This document shows positions 53,863 through 63,301 of a DNA stretch of 64,000 bases, piece after piece. The position numbers and the translations under genes were made by a program. The stretch spans positions 744,001-808,000 of the forward strand of contig NZ_CP049304.1 of assembly GCF_019444005.1 (NCBI RefSeq), written 5' to 3'. Positions within the stretch are counted from its first letter, which is position 1. Each line of letters opens with the position of its first letter. This DNA is from Liquorilactobacillus nagelii DSM 13675 (GTDB taxonomy: Bacteria; Bacillota; Bacilli; Lactobacillales; Lactobacillaceae). The notes beneath the pieces are model-generated. The model was not told the origin of the DNA and made no database searches. It was given only the letters and a program-made list of their open reading frames with translations.

Positions 53863-55026
53863 TCAAAACTTTTTCTGACTGCTTAATGACCAGCGTAGAA
53901 GCAAAGGCGCAATTAACGTAGCTAAGACAATCACTAGAATCAAATCAACATACAGCGACTGAGCTAAGAGCTTAGCGGAAAAACCGATTTGAGCTGTAAT
54001 TAATGCCATTTCTCCGCGAGCAATCATTCCAGTACCGACAATCTGGCTACTTTGTTGATCAAATCCCGTCAACCGGGCTCCAATTGCTCCGCCGAACCAC
54101 TTCGTTAAAACTGCTAATAGGGTCATTAAAATAATAAACGGTAACGAACTGAAAAAGTTACTAAAGGAAAGCTCTAAACCAATATTTGCAAAAAAAACTG
54201 GGACGAAAATGGCATTTCCAATCGGTTCAATATATTGGTCGACAACTGCTCGAGCAGTAGTTTGACCGACTGCTATTCCAGCAAAAAAAGCGCCAATGGC
54301 ACCGGAAAGTCCAACTTCATCTGCTAGAAAAGCCATTGATAGACAAATAATCATTGCACAAATTGTACGACTGGTCGGTACCAATAATTGATCAGTTAGT
54401 TTCATAATTGCCGGAGCAATCCACTTTACCAACAAATAAACCCCAACAAAAAAGAGTGCCTGAAAAAGCAATTGGATGATTAAGCTTTTCTGACCGCCAG
54501 CGGGTGCAGTCTGATTGCCACCAATCAAGGCAATCATTAAGCTTAATAATAAAACTCCAATAATATCATCTGCAACTGCTGCTCCCAGAATTGTAGCACC
54601 TTCACGACTTTCAAGTTGATTAAATTCACGTAAAACAACAACTGAAATACTAACAGAAGTAGCTGAAAAAACTACACCAATAAACAAAGCCTCTTGAAAA
54701 TGATAACCAAATAAAAAACTTATTCCTCCCATAATTAACACTGGTAAAATTACTCCGGCTAAAGCAACTGCTAATGCAGGTTTTAAATATTTTTTTAGCT
54801 GATCTAAATTGCTTTCAATTCCCGCCATAAACATTAGCAAAATAACCCCAATTTCAGCAAATTCAGTCAAATTTTCACTGGGATGAACAAAACTTAAAAT
54901 AGCCGGGCCAATAACAATTCCTGCAATCAGTTGACCTAATACTCCTGGTAAAGACATTCGTGCAAACAAATGATTAAAGAAAGTAGTCGAAACCAAAATA
55001 ATCACTAATGATCCTATTAAACTCAC
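53863..55026 (-). CDS. CPA2-family cation/proton antiporter
   Basis: A 387-residue membrane protein with about 12-13 helices, of the NapA/KefB group (Na+/H+ or K+/H+ exchange). GVLGQLIAGIVIGPAIL near the N-terminus, the central GAAVADDIIGVLLLSLM with the paired Asp residues that bind the cation, and LSGAIGAFFAGIAVG are characteristic. It lacks the C-terminal RCK/TrkA-N domains of KefB. The start is taken at GTG 55026, eight bases after AAGGA; a TTG two codons upstream is too close. It is a single gene, probably important in acid or salt stress. Confidence 0.88.
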   Translation of the reverse strand: MSLIGSLVIILVSTTFFNHLFARMSLPGVLGQLIAGIVIGPAILSFVHPSENLTEFAEIGVILLMFMAGIESNLDQLKKYLKPALAVALAGVILPVLIMGGISFLFGYHFQEALFIGVVFSATSVSISVVVLREFNQLESREGATILGAAVADDIIGVLLLSLMIALIGGNQTAPAGGQKSLIIQLLFQALFFVGVYLLVKWIAPAIMKLTDQLLVPTSRTICAMIICLSMAFLADEVGLSGAIGAFFAGIAVGQTTARAVVDQYIEPIGNAIFVPVFFANIGLELSFSNFFSSLPFIILMTLLAVLTKWFGGAIGARLTGFDQQSSQIVGTGMIARGEMALITAQIGFSAKLLAQSLYVDLILVIVLATLIAPLLLRWSLSSQKKF

Positions 55027-55032
55027 TATCAA

Positions 55033-55433
55033 GTTCCTTTCGTTGTTAACGTGCTATATAAAAATGTCTAAATTAATTAAATTTTAGCTGTCAACATTTC
55101 TTTAAGAACAGCTTACCATTTTTTTTTTAACGTCAACAACCAATTTACTTTCAAAGGGATTAAGAGATAGTTTGTTACTGCCCTTTAATTTTAACTAATT
55201 CTATCAACAAAAAAAGCAATAAGGTACCAGATTCCTACTGCCATGCAATTTGATTATGTGCGTATCCATCAAATACTAGTTTGTCAATCCAGACCAGATC
55301 AATACTGTCTAGTGTAAAAGAACAAAACAACCCAGAATTCAAACTTAGATCAAATATTATAAAATAGACAGTCTTTCGCCGATAAAATATCGACAAAAAA
55401 CTGCCTAATATGATGAGCTATTCAATTTAACGC
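55033..55433. other. gene-poor stretch with start-less open frame
   Basis: About 400 bases with no confident gene. A minus-strand frame of 60 codons (55235-55417, ending at TAG 55235) is open but has no good start. Its end (SIDLVWIDKLVFDGYAH) looks protein-like, so it may be a decayed gene. A strong RNA hairpin (55369-55403) lies within it. Confidence 0.4.
55369..55403 (-). other. 16-bp RNA hairpin of unknown role
   Basis: On the minus strand CAGTTTTTTGTCGATA (55403-55388) pairs along its whole length with TATCGGCGAAAGACTG (55384-55369) if G-U pairs are allowed; the loop is TTT. The plus-strand RNA would pair less well. No clear T-tract follows. It could be part of a small RNA or a second terminator after glmS. 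Confidence 0.4.
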
Positions 55434-55459
55434 AAACCTCAGCATACAGGCTGAGGTTT
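55434..55459 (-). terminator. terminator after glmS
   Basis: 10-bp arms AAACCTCAGC/GCTGAGGTTT with a six-base loop, 14 bases after the glmS stop. The T-tract is weak (TTTGCGTT, including part of the arm). Confidence 0.65.
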
Positions 55460-55472
55460 AAAAATTAACAAT

Positions 55473-57290
55473 TTATTCGACAGTAACACTCTTAGCTAAA
55501 TTACGTGGTTTATCAACATCGTATCCACGTTGTAAGCTAGCATAATATGCCATCAATTGACATGGAACAATAGCAACTAACGGAGTCAATAATGGATGAA
55601 CATCAGGTAAAACAATCTGATCACTGTCATTAGCTAAAGAACGACTAGCAATAAAGACTACGTTTGCGCCACGTGCCATAACTTCTTGCGCATTACTACG
55701 AGTATGTTTTGCAGTATTTTTATCGGTGATTACCGCCAGAACTGGAGTCCCTTTTTCAATCAAAGAGATTGTTCCATGTTTCAATTCACCAGAAGCAAAA
55801 CCTTCAGTTTGAATATATGAAACTTCTTTTAATTTTAAAGCTGCTTCTTGTACAATATCGTAATCGATTGAGCGGCCAATATAGAAAGCATTGCGAGTTG
55901 TTGGTAAAAGAGCTGCCGCAATTTTTTCAATCTCTTTCTTTTCGTCGACTAATTCTTGTTCACCATTGGCAACCTTAGTTAATTCTTTAGCTACATCAAA
56001 ATCAGCAGCAGCTTCGATATGACGTAATTCTCCTAAAGATTTTGCTAAAATAGCTTCTAGAGCAATTTGACCAGTATAAGCTTTGGTTGAAGCAACCGCA
56101 ATTTCTGGTCCAGCATATAATAACAAGGTATAGGTAGCTTCACGAGAAAGAGTTGAATTTTCTACATTAGTAATTGTCAAGCTTTGATATCCTTGTTCGT
56201 TGACTTGGGCTAATACCTGACGACTATCCGCTGTTTCACCACTTTGTGTTAAAAAGATAAAGAATGGTTTGGCTGACAATAATGGTGGATTATAACCAAA
56301 TTCGGATGCAACGTGAACTTCAGTTGGAATTTTGGCAATTTTTTCTAATAATTCTTTTCCAACTAAACCTGCATGATAGCTGGTTCCAGCAGCAACAATG
56401 TAAATTCGGTCAGATTGATGCAAGCTTTGTAAGATATCATCATCGATTTTAATTGTGCCATCTTCAGCAATATAGTGCTTAATCAAGGTTCGCATAACAC
56501 CAGGTTGTTCATCAATTTCCTTTAACATGTAATAAGGATAAGCACCTTTGTCAGCTGCTGAAGCATCTGTACTGACATGGAATGGCTTTCTATCAATTTT
56601 ATTTCCAGCCACGTCTTCAATCAAGATACTGTCTGGCTTAACAACCACTGTCTCACCATCAACTAATTCAATGAAATCATGCGTCTGATCCAGCATTGCA
56701 ATCGCGTCACTGCAGACAACATTAAATCCATCACCGACACCAATTAATAAGGGACTCTTATTTTTAGCGACATATAAAGTATTTGGCTCCTGGTTATCAA
56801 TCAACAAGAACGAATAAGATGAACTATCATCAATTAAACTGAGAACTTTTTTGAATGCTGACTTAGTTGCTAGTCCAGTTTGAGCAAATTTAGCAATCAG
56901 TTGGACAATAACTTCTGTATCAGTATCACTTTTGAAGGTTACATCACTTAAGTATTGCTTCTTTAATTCAGCAAAGTTGCCGATCATTCCATTGTGAACT
57001 AAGTAATAACGACCGTCATCTGAAACATGCGGATGAGCATTAGCTTTACTTGGAATGCCATGAGTAGCCCAACGAGTATGACCTATTCCAGTTGATCCAT
57101 GAACATCAGAACCAATCTCAGCTTCTAAATCCGCAATTCGACCTTTTTCTTTGACCAGATATTCGTGTCCATCCTGATCATTAACATAAATACCAGCAGA
57201 ATCATAGCCACGGTATTCAAGCCGTTTCAAGCCCTTCAATAAAATCTGAACTGCACTATCCTTACCGGTTACACCGACTATACCACACAT
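55473..57290 (-). CDS. glmS: glutamine-fructose-6-phosphate aminotransferase
   Basis: A 605-residue enzyme making glucosamine-6-phosphate for peptidoglycan. The start is ATG 57290, so the chain begins MCGIVGVTG and processing exposes the N-terminal nucleophilic Cys. Glutaminase motifs are RLEYRGYDSAGIY and GHTRWATHG. The two sugar-isomerase domains carry AAGTSYHAG and SQSGETADS, and the C-terminus ends PRNLAKSVTVE. An in-frame TTG four codons earlier would spoil the Cys1. It has its own promoter with NagR-like operators around it; no glmS ribozyme was recognised in the leader. Confidence 0.97.
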   Translation of the reverse strand: MCGIVGVTGKDSAVQILLKGLKRLEYRGYDSAGIYVNDQDGHEYLVKEKGRIADLEAEIGSDVHGSTGIGHTRWATHGIPSKANAHPHVSDDGRYYLVHNGMIGNFAELKKQYLSDVTFKSDTDTEVIVQLIAKFAQTGLATKSAFKKVLSLIDDSSSYSFLLIDNQEPNTLYVAKNKSPLLIGVGDGFNVVCSDAIAMLDQTHDFIELVDGETVVVKPDSILIEDVAGNKIDRKPFHVSTDASAADKGAYPYYMLKEIDEQPGVMRTLIKHYIAEDGTIKIDDDILQSLHQSDRIYIVAAGTSYHAGLVGKELLEKIAKIPTEVHVASEFGYNPPLLSAKPFFIFLTQSGETADSRQVLAQVNEQGYQSLTITNVENSTLSREATYTLLLYAGPEIAVASTKAYTGQIALEAILAKSLGELRHIEAAADFDVAKELTKVANGEQELVDEKKEIEKIAAALLPTTRNAFYIGRSIDYDIVQEAALKLKEVSYIQTEGFASGELKHGTISLIEKGTPVLAVITDKNTAKHTRSNAQEVMARGANVVFIASRSLANDSDQIVLPDVHPLLTPLVAIVPCQLMAYYASLQRGYDVDKPRNLAKSVTVE

Positions 57291-57343
57291 AAAATTTGCC
57301 AACCTTTCACGAAAATGTTTTTAAAAAATCTAATTATATATAC

Positions 57344-57355
57344 ATTGGTCTATAT
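57344..57355. promoter_or_regulatory. NagR/DasR-like (dre) half-match downstream of glmS promoter
   Basis: ATTGGTCTATAT, about 30 bases after the predicted transcription start. It resembles the ATTGGTATAGACAA element seen twice further upstream, so a roadblock operator is plausible. Confidence 0.5.
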
Positions 57356-57388
57356 CGAAAATACAGGTTTAAATCAAACCACTCTTGT

Positions 57389-57417
57389 ACTATAAACCTT
57401 TAAAATAAGGCTGTCAA
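57389..57417 (-). promoter_or_regulatory. glmS promoter
   Basis: TTGACA (57417-57412), a 17-base spacer and TATAGT (57394-57389). Confidence 0.85.
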
Positions 57418-57445
57418 TGAAATCGTTGCAAAAAAAAATTATTTT

Positions 57446-57461
57446 ATTGGTATAGACAATT
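57446..57461. promoter_or_regulatory. NagR-type operator (dre)
   Basis: ATTGGTATAGACAATT, a near-palindrome matching the GntR/HutC-family NagR/DasR consensus, about 30 bases upstream of the -35 box. Confidence 0.7.
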
Positions 57462-57492
57462 GCTGAAGAGAATTTTATATTTCAAATAGATA

Positions 57493-57508
57493 ATTACACT
57501 ATACCAAT
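57493..57508. promoter_or_regulatory. NagR-type operator (dre), second upstream copy
   Basis: ATTGGTATAGTGTAAT on the minus strand, in the same orientation class as the other sites and immediately after the mtlD terminator. Confidence 0.55.
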
Positions 57509-57541
57509 TAAAAAAAGGCATCTTCCTAAGAAGACACCTTT
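57508..57541 (-). terminator. terminator of the mannitol operon
   Basis: 12-bp arms AAAGGTGTCTTC/GAAGATGCCTTT (two wobble pairs) with a four-base loop and a T-tract, 23 bases after the mtlD stop. Confidence 0.88.
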
Positions 57542-57563
57542 AAGTAATACTCAGTAATTATAA

Positions 57564-58721
57564 TTATTTGTGATCTTTAACTGCTTTTTGATAAGAATGT
57601 TCAATTTCGTTAATTAAAGCTTCATCTTTTAAACCGGTTGTTGCTACAACGACTTCCTGTAGCGATTCTGATTTGAGCATTTCGATTAACTTTTGGCTTT
57701 CAGCATCTTTAGGTTCATCAAAAGTATAAATCATCCCGACTGTTTCTAATAAAGCTTCATAGCTTAAATTGCGCTCCTTTGCCTCACGGATTGGACGAAT
57801 AAACCGTTCATCATAACCTAATTTACGGATTGGTGTCCGGCCAACACGGGCAATTTCATCGGATAAATATTTGTTTTCAAAACGTCCAATGATTTTATGT
57901 TGATAAGCTTCATGTTCTGAGCGTTTAAAGTTCCATTTGGCAATTAATAGATCACCAGTCTCTTTCAAAACACGTTTTAATTGCTGTAAAACCTTAGGAT
58001 CTGCGATTGCTGAACCGATATCAGAATACCCAAGATATTTTCCAGTGTAAGCAACTGTTGCATGTCCAGTATTAACTGAAAATAGTTTGCGTTCAATATA
58101 TGGTTCCAAGTCTGGAGCATAATGAACACTTTCTAATTTTAATGAAGGATTTGCCATTTGGTGTTCGTCGATAACCCATTCTTTAAATGGTTCAACTGAT
58201 ACGAATAAGGGATCGTCATGTTTCTGCTGTGGTACAATTCGATCAACTGCAGCATTTGGAAATCCAATGTATTTATCTGCAAAAGTTTGCTCTGCTTCAG
58301 CTAAATGACTGTAAACTTCTTTTTTTAAGTTTTGGCTTCCACCAATCATGTTCTCACATGCTATTACATCAATCGGCGTGGTCTTAGCAGCTTTTTGGCG
58401 GGCCTTAATTCCATCAGCAATTAACGGTGCAATAAACTTCAAGATTTTTGGGCCAATCGCAGTTGTAACAATGTCTGCTTCAACAATCTCTTGGACAACC
58501 TTTTCTGGTTCTTTTCCATTGTTGATTCCCGCCACATTATGAACAGAAATCCGTTTATGGGATTCGTCTGCTAGCTCAATTTCATATCCATGACGCTGGT
58601 TTAAAGCGTCAATAATCGTTTCGTTAACATCAACAAAATTAATTTCAAAACCATTTGCTGCTAAAGTTTCACCAATAAATCCTCTGCCAATATTGCCTGC
58701 TCCAAAATGTACTGCCTTCAT
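57564..58721 (-). CDS. mtlD: mannitol-1-phosphate 5-dehydrogenase
   Basis: A 385-residue NAD-dependent enzyme oxidising mannitol-1-phosphate to fructose-6-phosphate. [16 protein letters not shown] at the N-terminus binds [23 protein letters not shown] and the catalytic [14 protein letters not shown] segment are characteristic. It overlaps mtlF by four bases (ATGA type) and is the last gene of the mannitol operon, followed by a strong terminator. Length is normal. Confidence 0.97.
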   Translation of the reverse strand: MKAVHFGAGNIGRGFIGETLAANGFEINFVDVNETIIDALNQRHGYEIELADESHKRISVHNVAGINNGKEPEKVVQEIVEADIVTTAIGPKILKFIAPLIADGIKARQKAAKTTPIDVIACENMIGGSQNLKKEVYSHLAEAEQTFADKYIGFPNAAVDRIVPQQKHDDPLFVSVEPFKEWVIDEHQMANPSLKLESVHYAPDLEPYIERKLFSVNTGHATVAYTGKYLGYSDIGSAIADPKVLQQLKRVLKETGDLLIAKWNFKRSEHEAYQHKIIGRFENKYLSDEIARVGRTPIRKLGYDERFIRPIREAKERNLSYEALLETVGMIYTFDEPKDAESQKLIEMLKSESLQEVVVATTGLKDEALINEIEHSYQKAVKDHK

Positions 58722-59164
58722 TTATGCTCAACCTCTTTCAATAAATTAACAATTTCTTCTGGTGTTTGCGCATCAGCCAACTTAACAACATTATTAACAT
58801 CACTACAAAAGATAGCAATTTGTGATAATAAATTCAAGTGCTCACCGTTCAATCCGGCGATCCCGAAAACAACAGTTACAATGTTTTCTTCTCCATCCTT
58901 ATCGGAGAAATCAACTCCCATTGGAATTTGAACAACAGAAATGCCAGTTTTCTTGATATATTGTTTCCCTTCTTCGGTCCCATGGGGAATCGCAATGAAA
59001 TTACCCATATAAGTTGAAACATCAGCATTTCTAGCTAGCATTGAATCAACATATGCACCTTCTGTAAAACCATTGTCAACTAACAACTTTCCTGCCAGTC
59101 GAATTGCTTCTTCTTTAGTTGCAACTTGCTGGTTTAAAAGAATCATTTCTTTTTCTAATTTCAT
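58718..59164 (-). CDS. mtlF: mannitol-specific PTS enzyme IIA
   Basis: A 148-residue IIA domain of the mannitol/fructose type. The phosphorylated His61 is in [16 protein letters not shown]. It takes phosphate from HPr and passes it to the IIB domain of MtlA. I place the start at ATG 59164, after AAAGGAGAG, rather than 59185, which would place that site within the gene. The upstream gene mtlR ends 18 bases before it, and mtlD overlaps its end. Confidence 0.94.
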   Translation of the reverse strand: MKLEKEMILLNQQVATKEEAIRLAGKLLVDNGFTEGAYVDSMLARNADVSTYMGNFIAIPHGTEEGKQYIKKTGISVVQIPMGVDFSDKDGEENIVTVVFGIAGLNGEHLNLLSQIAIFCSDVNNVVKLADAQTPEEIVNLLKEVEHK

Positions 59165-59181
59165 TCTCTTCACTCTCCTTT

Positions 59182-61236
59182 TCAAAACTTAATTTGGTTT
59201 AAAAATTGTAAAGCTACTACATTTTTTATTTCGGCAAGCGAACCCGCTGCATAAACTTGAGTGTTGTGATTGTTCATAACAATTGAGCTACTGATTGATC
59301 CCATTAAAAGATTTTCAAAGTCACTCATTGGTGCTGGCCCAGTCATTAATAAAACGCGTTCTACTAAAATTTCTGATTGATCCATTGCCAGCATTTTTAA
59401 CGGTTGCTGTAGCTGGTAAATTGAGAAAAAAGGACAATTAACAGTTTCATCCGTTGCGTGAACCAAGGCAATTTGACTGTCAGGAATTCCAACCGGAGCT
59501 AATTTTACTCGTTGTAACATTTCGGCTTGAATAACCTGCGGATTTGTCACAATTGCAGGGGAAATCTTTTGCAAAATTAATGCTAAAACTTGCTGTAAGT
59601 TTTGTTCTCCATTAGCAATTTCAACTAACTCTATTTGCTGGAGTAACTGGCGACAAAGTGCTATTCGCTGATAATTCTCCTCAATTTGAGTTAAGGCATT
59701 GTCATTCGCTTTAACTGGTTTGGTTGCCGGTTGAAACGGTATTTTTTTACTCAACGAACGGACAATCTCTTTAATCCGCTGTAACTCATCCCCTAGCAAT
59801 AGTGGACTAACTACTTGGTAATTCCAATTGAATCCTGGTAATTTGAGAGTTGATAAAATTAAATCAAAATGATTTGGATGAATCATTTTCAACTGAGATA
59901 CTTTAGCAATTGATACTTCTGCGATCGCTGGAATTTCTTGCTGCAATCGGCTCTTTAAAATACTAGCAGCTCCAATTCCATTTGCACAAATTACTAAAGC
60001 TTTTAATCGTCCCGTATTACTAGCATTTTCAAAACTATTAGCAAAATAAAGTAAAATCAATTCTTGTTCCGTCGTGGAAAAATGATATTCTGTAAACTCA
60101 ATTGGCAAAGCTTGCTGAATTGCTTGGAAGAACTTGGGATATTTTTCAGCAATATTACTTAGTAAACTAATTGGTACATCTGGCAACTCAGGTCCATGGT
60201 GTTGTAACAGCAAACCGATATGTTTGCTTAGGCGTTCTAACAAATCATGATCATGATTAAAATTCCAACCAGTTACTTGAGAAACACGATAAACTAAAAG
60301 CTTTACTTGATAGGTAATTTGTAAGTCATAATCATCACCCCAGTTTTTCAAATCGAGCTGATAATCGACTCCTTGTAGTTGAACTGCTAAAAAATCAATT
60401 TCGGCAGTTGTAACTTTTGATTGAATTTCAGTTGGGAACGTTTGAAAGACAGCTAATGCCTTTTGACGATATTTAAACAGCTTTTGTGGACTTTTTGTCC
60501 GGTAAGCTTTTATAGTAGAATGCCGCATACGGACTAAAGAAATAGCTAAAATCAGAATCAGTTGAACTTCTTGAATATCTGATCTGGTTTTTTTAGAAAC
60601 ATTTTGTTGCTTTAAAGCCCGAGCACATTTTCCTAATACATCTTTAGGTAAAAGTTGTAAGAAAAAATCTGAGCGTTCATTTTTTATATCTTGTTGCAGA
60701 TACTCGAAAAACTCATATTCATTTAGCTGACTAGTTAAAATTCCACCTAGTACTAATCTTCGCTGAGCTTCACTACCCAAGACCTCGACGCCGACACTCT
60801 TTTTAGCATCAACTTGAAGATGGTACTCAGCTAATGAGGTTTCCAACTGTTTCAAATCGCGTTGAATAGTGCCTTCACTAACATCTAAACTAATTGCCAA
60901 TGAAAAAATTTTTTCGGGTTGACCTTGCAGCAATAATAAGCAAGCTAAAGCTGCTTGACGCTGTTTAGCACTCATTTCCAATTTGTTTGGTTGTTGCTCG
61001 AGCTCACTCATTAGCGATTTAATCGCTTCTGTTGGACCTTGCAACAAATAATTTCCATTTATATTTGCAATTGCAATTTGATGCTGGTTTAAATACAGTT
61101 TTAATTCAGAAAACTCACGATAAACTGTTCGGCGACTAATACCAACTTCTTTGGCTAAGCTTGTAAGCTTAATTCCATTTGAATTTTGAACTAATTGTTG
61201 CAGAATATTTTTTTGACGCGGTGATAACAGAATCAC
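59182..61236 (-). CDS. mtlR: mannitol operon activator, PRD-containing
   Basis: A 684-residue activator of the BglG/MtlR type. From the N-terminus: an HTH (LTSLAKEVGISRRTVYREFS, about 24-43), a second HTH-like segment, two PRD domains (about 195-400), a GatB-like IIB domain (ALVICANGIGAASILKSRL, about 408-426, with its Cys) and a C-terminal mannitol-type IIA domain (about 535-684, with VHATDE). PTS phosphorylation of these domains sets activity, so mannitol uptake and glucose status are sensed directly. The GTG start at 61236 follows AAAGGATGG. It lies 15 bases after mtlA. Confidence 0.93.
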   Translation of the reverse strand: MILLSPRQKNILQQLVQNSNGIKLTSLAKEVGISRRTVYREFSELKLYLNQHQIAIANINGNYLLQGPTEAIKSLMSELEQQPNKLEMSAKQRQAALACLLLLQGQPEKIFSLAISLDVSEGTIQRDLKQLETSLAEYHLQVDAKKSVGVEVLGSEAQRRLVLGGILTSQLNEYEFFEYLQQDIKNERSDFFLQLLPKDVLGKCARALKQQNVSKKTRSDIQEVQLILILAISLVRMRHSTIKAYRTKSPQKLFKYRQKALAVFQTFPTEIQSKVTTAEIDFLAVQLQGVDYQLDLKNWGDDYDLQITYQVKLLVYRVSQVTGWNFNHDHDLLERLSKHIGLLLQHHGPELPDVPISLLSNIAEKYPKFFQAIQQALPIEFTEYHFSTTEQELILLYFANSFENASNTGRLKALVICANGIGAASILKSRLQQEIPAIAEVSIAKVSQLKMIHPNHFDLILSTLKLPGFNWNYQVVSPLLLGDELQRIKEIVRSLSKKIPFQPATKPVKANDNALTQIEENYQRIALCRQLLQQIELVEIANGEQNLQQVLALILQKISPAIVTNPQVIQAEMLQRVKLAPVGIPDSQIALVHATDETVNCPFFSIYQLQQPLKMLAMDQSEILVERVLLMTGPAPMSDFENLLMGSISSSIVMNNHNTQVYAAGSLAEIKNVVALQFLNQIKF

Positions 61237-61251
61237 TTTTTACCATCCTTT

Positions 61252-63054
61252 TCAGGCAAGATGTTCAACAATATAATCATACTCTTTTGCTTCGAGTAAG
61301 TTATCAACACTTACTACCTGAATTTCAGTATAACGCAGTTTAAGATTTTTCTCTGCTTCCTTAGTTACAATTACCAAATGTTCCCGGCTATCATCTAAAT
61401 CATCAATTTCCATATTTTCAACTGCTACATGTTTGCCAGCTTTTTTCAGACGATCTTTAAATAATGAAGTTGCCATTGTTGCCGACCCCACATGTTGATC
61501 GTGATGGATGAAATCAACTTCTTTAATTGCTGAGTAATTAAGTTGACTAACTTGATCTGAACTTTTAGCATCTTTTGAGCTGTTTTCTTCTTTTGTGGCT
61601 TGAGGATCAATCTGACTAAGTGTCTTCAAGTTTAAGACAATTTCATCATATTTACTACTGCTCAAGAAATTATCAACAGCGATATGCATCGCACTTGGTG
61701 TCTTTTGTTGAGCGCGATCAGCTAATTCCTCTTGGGTAACCACCAATAATCCATCTTCATCTTTCAAACGACTAATTGCAGTATTTGTTACAGGAATATT
61801 ATTAATTCCAGCTTTTTTGACCTTATCTCTTAATAATGATGCTCCCATTGCTGATGAACCCATTCCTGCGTCACAAGCAAAAATAATTCTTTTAACATCT
61901 TTGTAAGCTTTAACCGACTGAGTAGCAGCTTGTGCTGAAGGAACATCTTTACCTTTCGAGCTAGCCTTCATTTGTTCCATTTTTGCCTGATTGGCGGATA
62001 AGTCACCTGTAGCAGATTTGTCAGCTTTTAGAATCAAAGAAGCAATAACAAATGATACAACAGCAGCAACAGCAACCCCAGTAAGAATTTGTAAATAATT
62101 TCCTTTAGGTGTCATTAACAACACGGCAATAATTGAACCTGGTGACGCAGCTGCTTTTAAACCGGTCCCTAACAGTGAGAATGTAAATGTTCCACTAACA
62201 CCACCAGCGATTACTGCTAAAATTAAAGCTGGTTTCATTAAAACATATGGGAAATAAATTTCATGAATTCCACCAAAGAATTGGATAATTGCTGCACCAG
62301 GAGCTGATGCCTTTGCCATACCCTTGCCAAAAATCATAAAGGCTAACAAGATACCCAAGCCGGGACCTGGGTCAGCTTCAAGTAAGAAAAGAATTGACTT
62401 ACCAGCTGACGCCGATTGTTGAATTCCTAAAGGAACTAAAATCCCATTACCAACAGCATTGTTTAAGAATAAAATTTTTGCAGGTTCAATAAAGATATTT
62501 GCTAAAGGCAACATATGAATCGAAATGATCCAGTCAACACCTTTACTGATCAAATTATTTCCAGCGATAACTAACGGATTAACAATAAATAATCCAAAAA
62601 TTGCAAGTATCATTCCCATGATGCCACTGGAAAAGTTATCATAGAGCATTTCGAAACCGGTTTTAACCTTATCCTTAAATACCTGATCAAACTTCTTCAT
62701 GCACCAGCCGCCTAATGGGCCCATAATCATAGCACCTAAGAACATTGGAATATTAGATCCGACGATTACCCCCATAACGGCAATTGCTCCAACGACCGCA
62801 CCTCGTTCATCATATACCATGCGACCACCAACATAAGCGATCAATAATGGAATTAGATATAATTTCATTGGATCGATCAGAGTAGCAATCTTAGCGTTCG
62901 GCCACCAGCCTGCCGCCATAAAAATCGCTGTAATTAACCCCCAAGCGATCAATGAGGAAATATTTGGCATAATCATGCTGCTTAAACTAGTTCCGAATTT
63001 TTGAACTTTCGTTTTAAGCGAGCTCTTTTGTGTTTTTGTTGCTTTTGCTTCCAT
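61252..63054 (-). CDS. mtlA: mannitol-specific PTS enzyme IICB with a second, degenerate IIB-like domain
   Basis: A 600-residue permease. The IIC domain (about 1-345) has FLNNAVGNGILVPLGIQQS and GGIHEIYFPYVLMKP. A IIB domain follows with the phospho-Cys in RIIFACDAGMGSSAMGAS (C394 in this numbering). After a charged linker there is another IIB-like domain (about 512-600). There, HHDQHVGSATMATSLFKD replaces ACDAGMGSSAMGASLLRD and His stands in place of the Cys. The start is ATG 63054, nine bases after AAGGAGG. IIA is separate (mtlF). It is the first gene of mtlA-mtlR-mtlF-mtlD. Confidence 0.95.
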   Translation of the reverse strand: MEAKATKTQKSSLKTKVQKFGTSLSSMIMPNISSLIAWGLITAIFMAAGWWPNAKIATLIDPMKLYLIPLLIAYVGGRMVYDERGAVVGAIAVMGVIVGSNIPMFLGAMIMGPLGGWCMKKFDQVFKDKVKTGFEMLYDNFSSGIMGMILAIFGLFIVNPLVIAGNNLISKGVDWIISIHMLPLANIFIEPAKILFLNNAVGNGILVPLGIQQSASAGKSILFLLEADPGPGLGILLAFMIFGKGMAKASAPGAAIIQFFGGIHEIYFPYVLMKPALILAVIAGGVSGTFTFSLLGTGLKAAASPGSIIAVLLMTPKGNYLQILTGVAVAAVVSFVIASLILKADKSATGDLSANQAKMEQMKASSKGKDVPSAQAATQSVKAYKDVKRIIFACDAGMGSSAMGASLLRDKVKKAGINNIPVTNTAISRLKDEDGLLVVTQEELADRAQQKTPSAMHIAVDNFLSSSKYDEIVLNLKTLSQIDPQATKEENSSKDAKSSDQVSQLNYSAIKEVDFIHHDQHVGSATMATSLFKDRLKKAGKHVAVENMEIDDLDDSREHLVIVTKEAEKNLKLRYTEIQVVSVDNLLEAKEYDYIVEHLA

Positions 63055-63080
63055 AGCAACCAACCTCCTTTACATTTATA

Positions 63081-63109
63081 ATTATATGGCCTGATGTATC
63101 CGGTTACAA
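63081..63109 (-). promoter_or_regulatory. mtl promoter with overlapping cre site
   Basis: TTGTAA (63109-63104), a 17-base spacer and TATAAT (63086-63081). The sequence at 63095-63108, TGTAACCGGATACA on the minus strand, matches the CcpA cre consensus and covers the -35 box, so glucose repression is expected. Confidence 0.85.
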
Positions 63110-63190
63110 TCAAAGCTAGCTTGCATTTCGGCACAAATAGTTGTGACATCATTCATGAATAAATTCACAAACAATTAATTGAATTAAAAA

Positions 63191-63224
63191 AACTCTAACA
63201 ACGGCTTTTACCACTGTTAGAGTT
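63191..63224 (-). terminator. terminator after the 46-residue gene
   Basis: 10-bp arms AACTCTAACA/TGTTAGAGTT with a 14-base loop, followed by a T-run on the minus strand. It insulates the mtl promoter. Confidence 0.85.
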
Positions 63225-63301
63225 TTCCAGATATAAGCAAACAAATTAAAACCTATTTGTGACCACAACATACAGCCATTAATTTATTGACTTGTTTAAA
63301 C

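Noticed and set aside
57291..57411. glmS ribozyme
   Set aside because: I looked for the conserved core in the glmS leader and did not recognise it. The leader is short and has NagR-like sites instead. A covariance search would be decisive.
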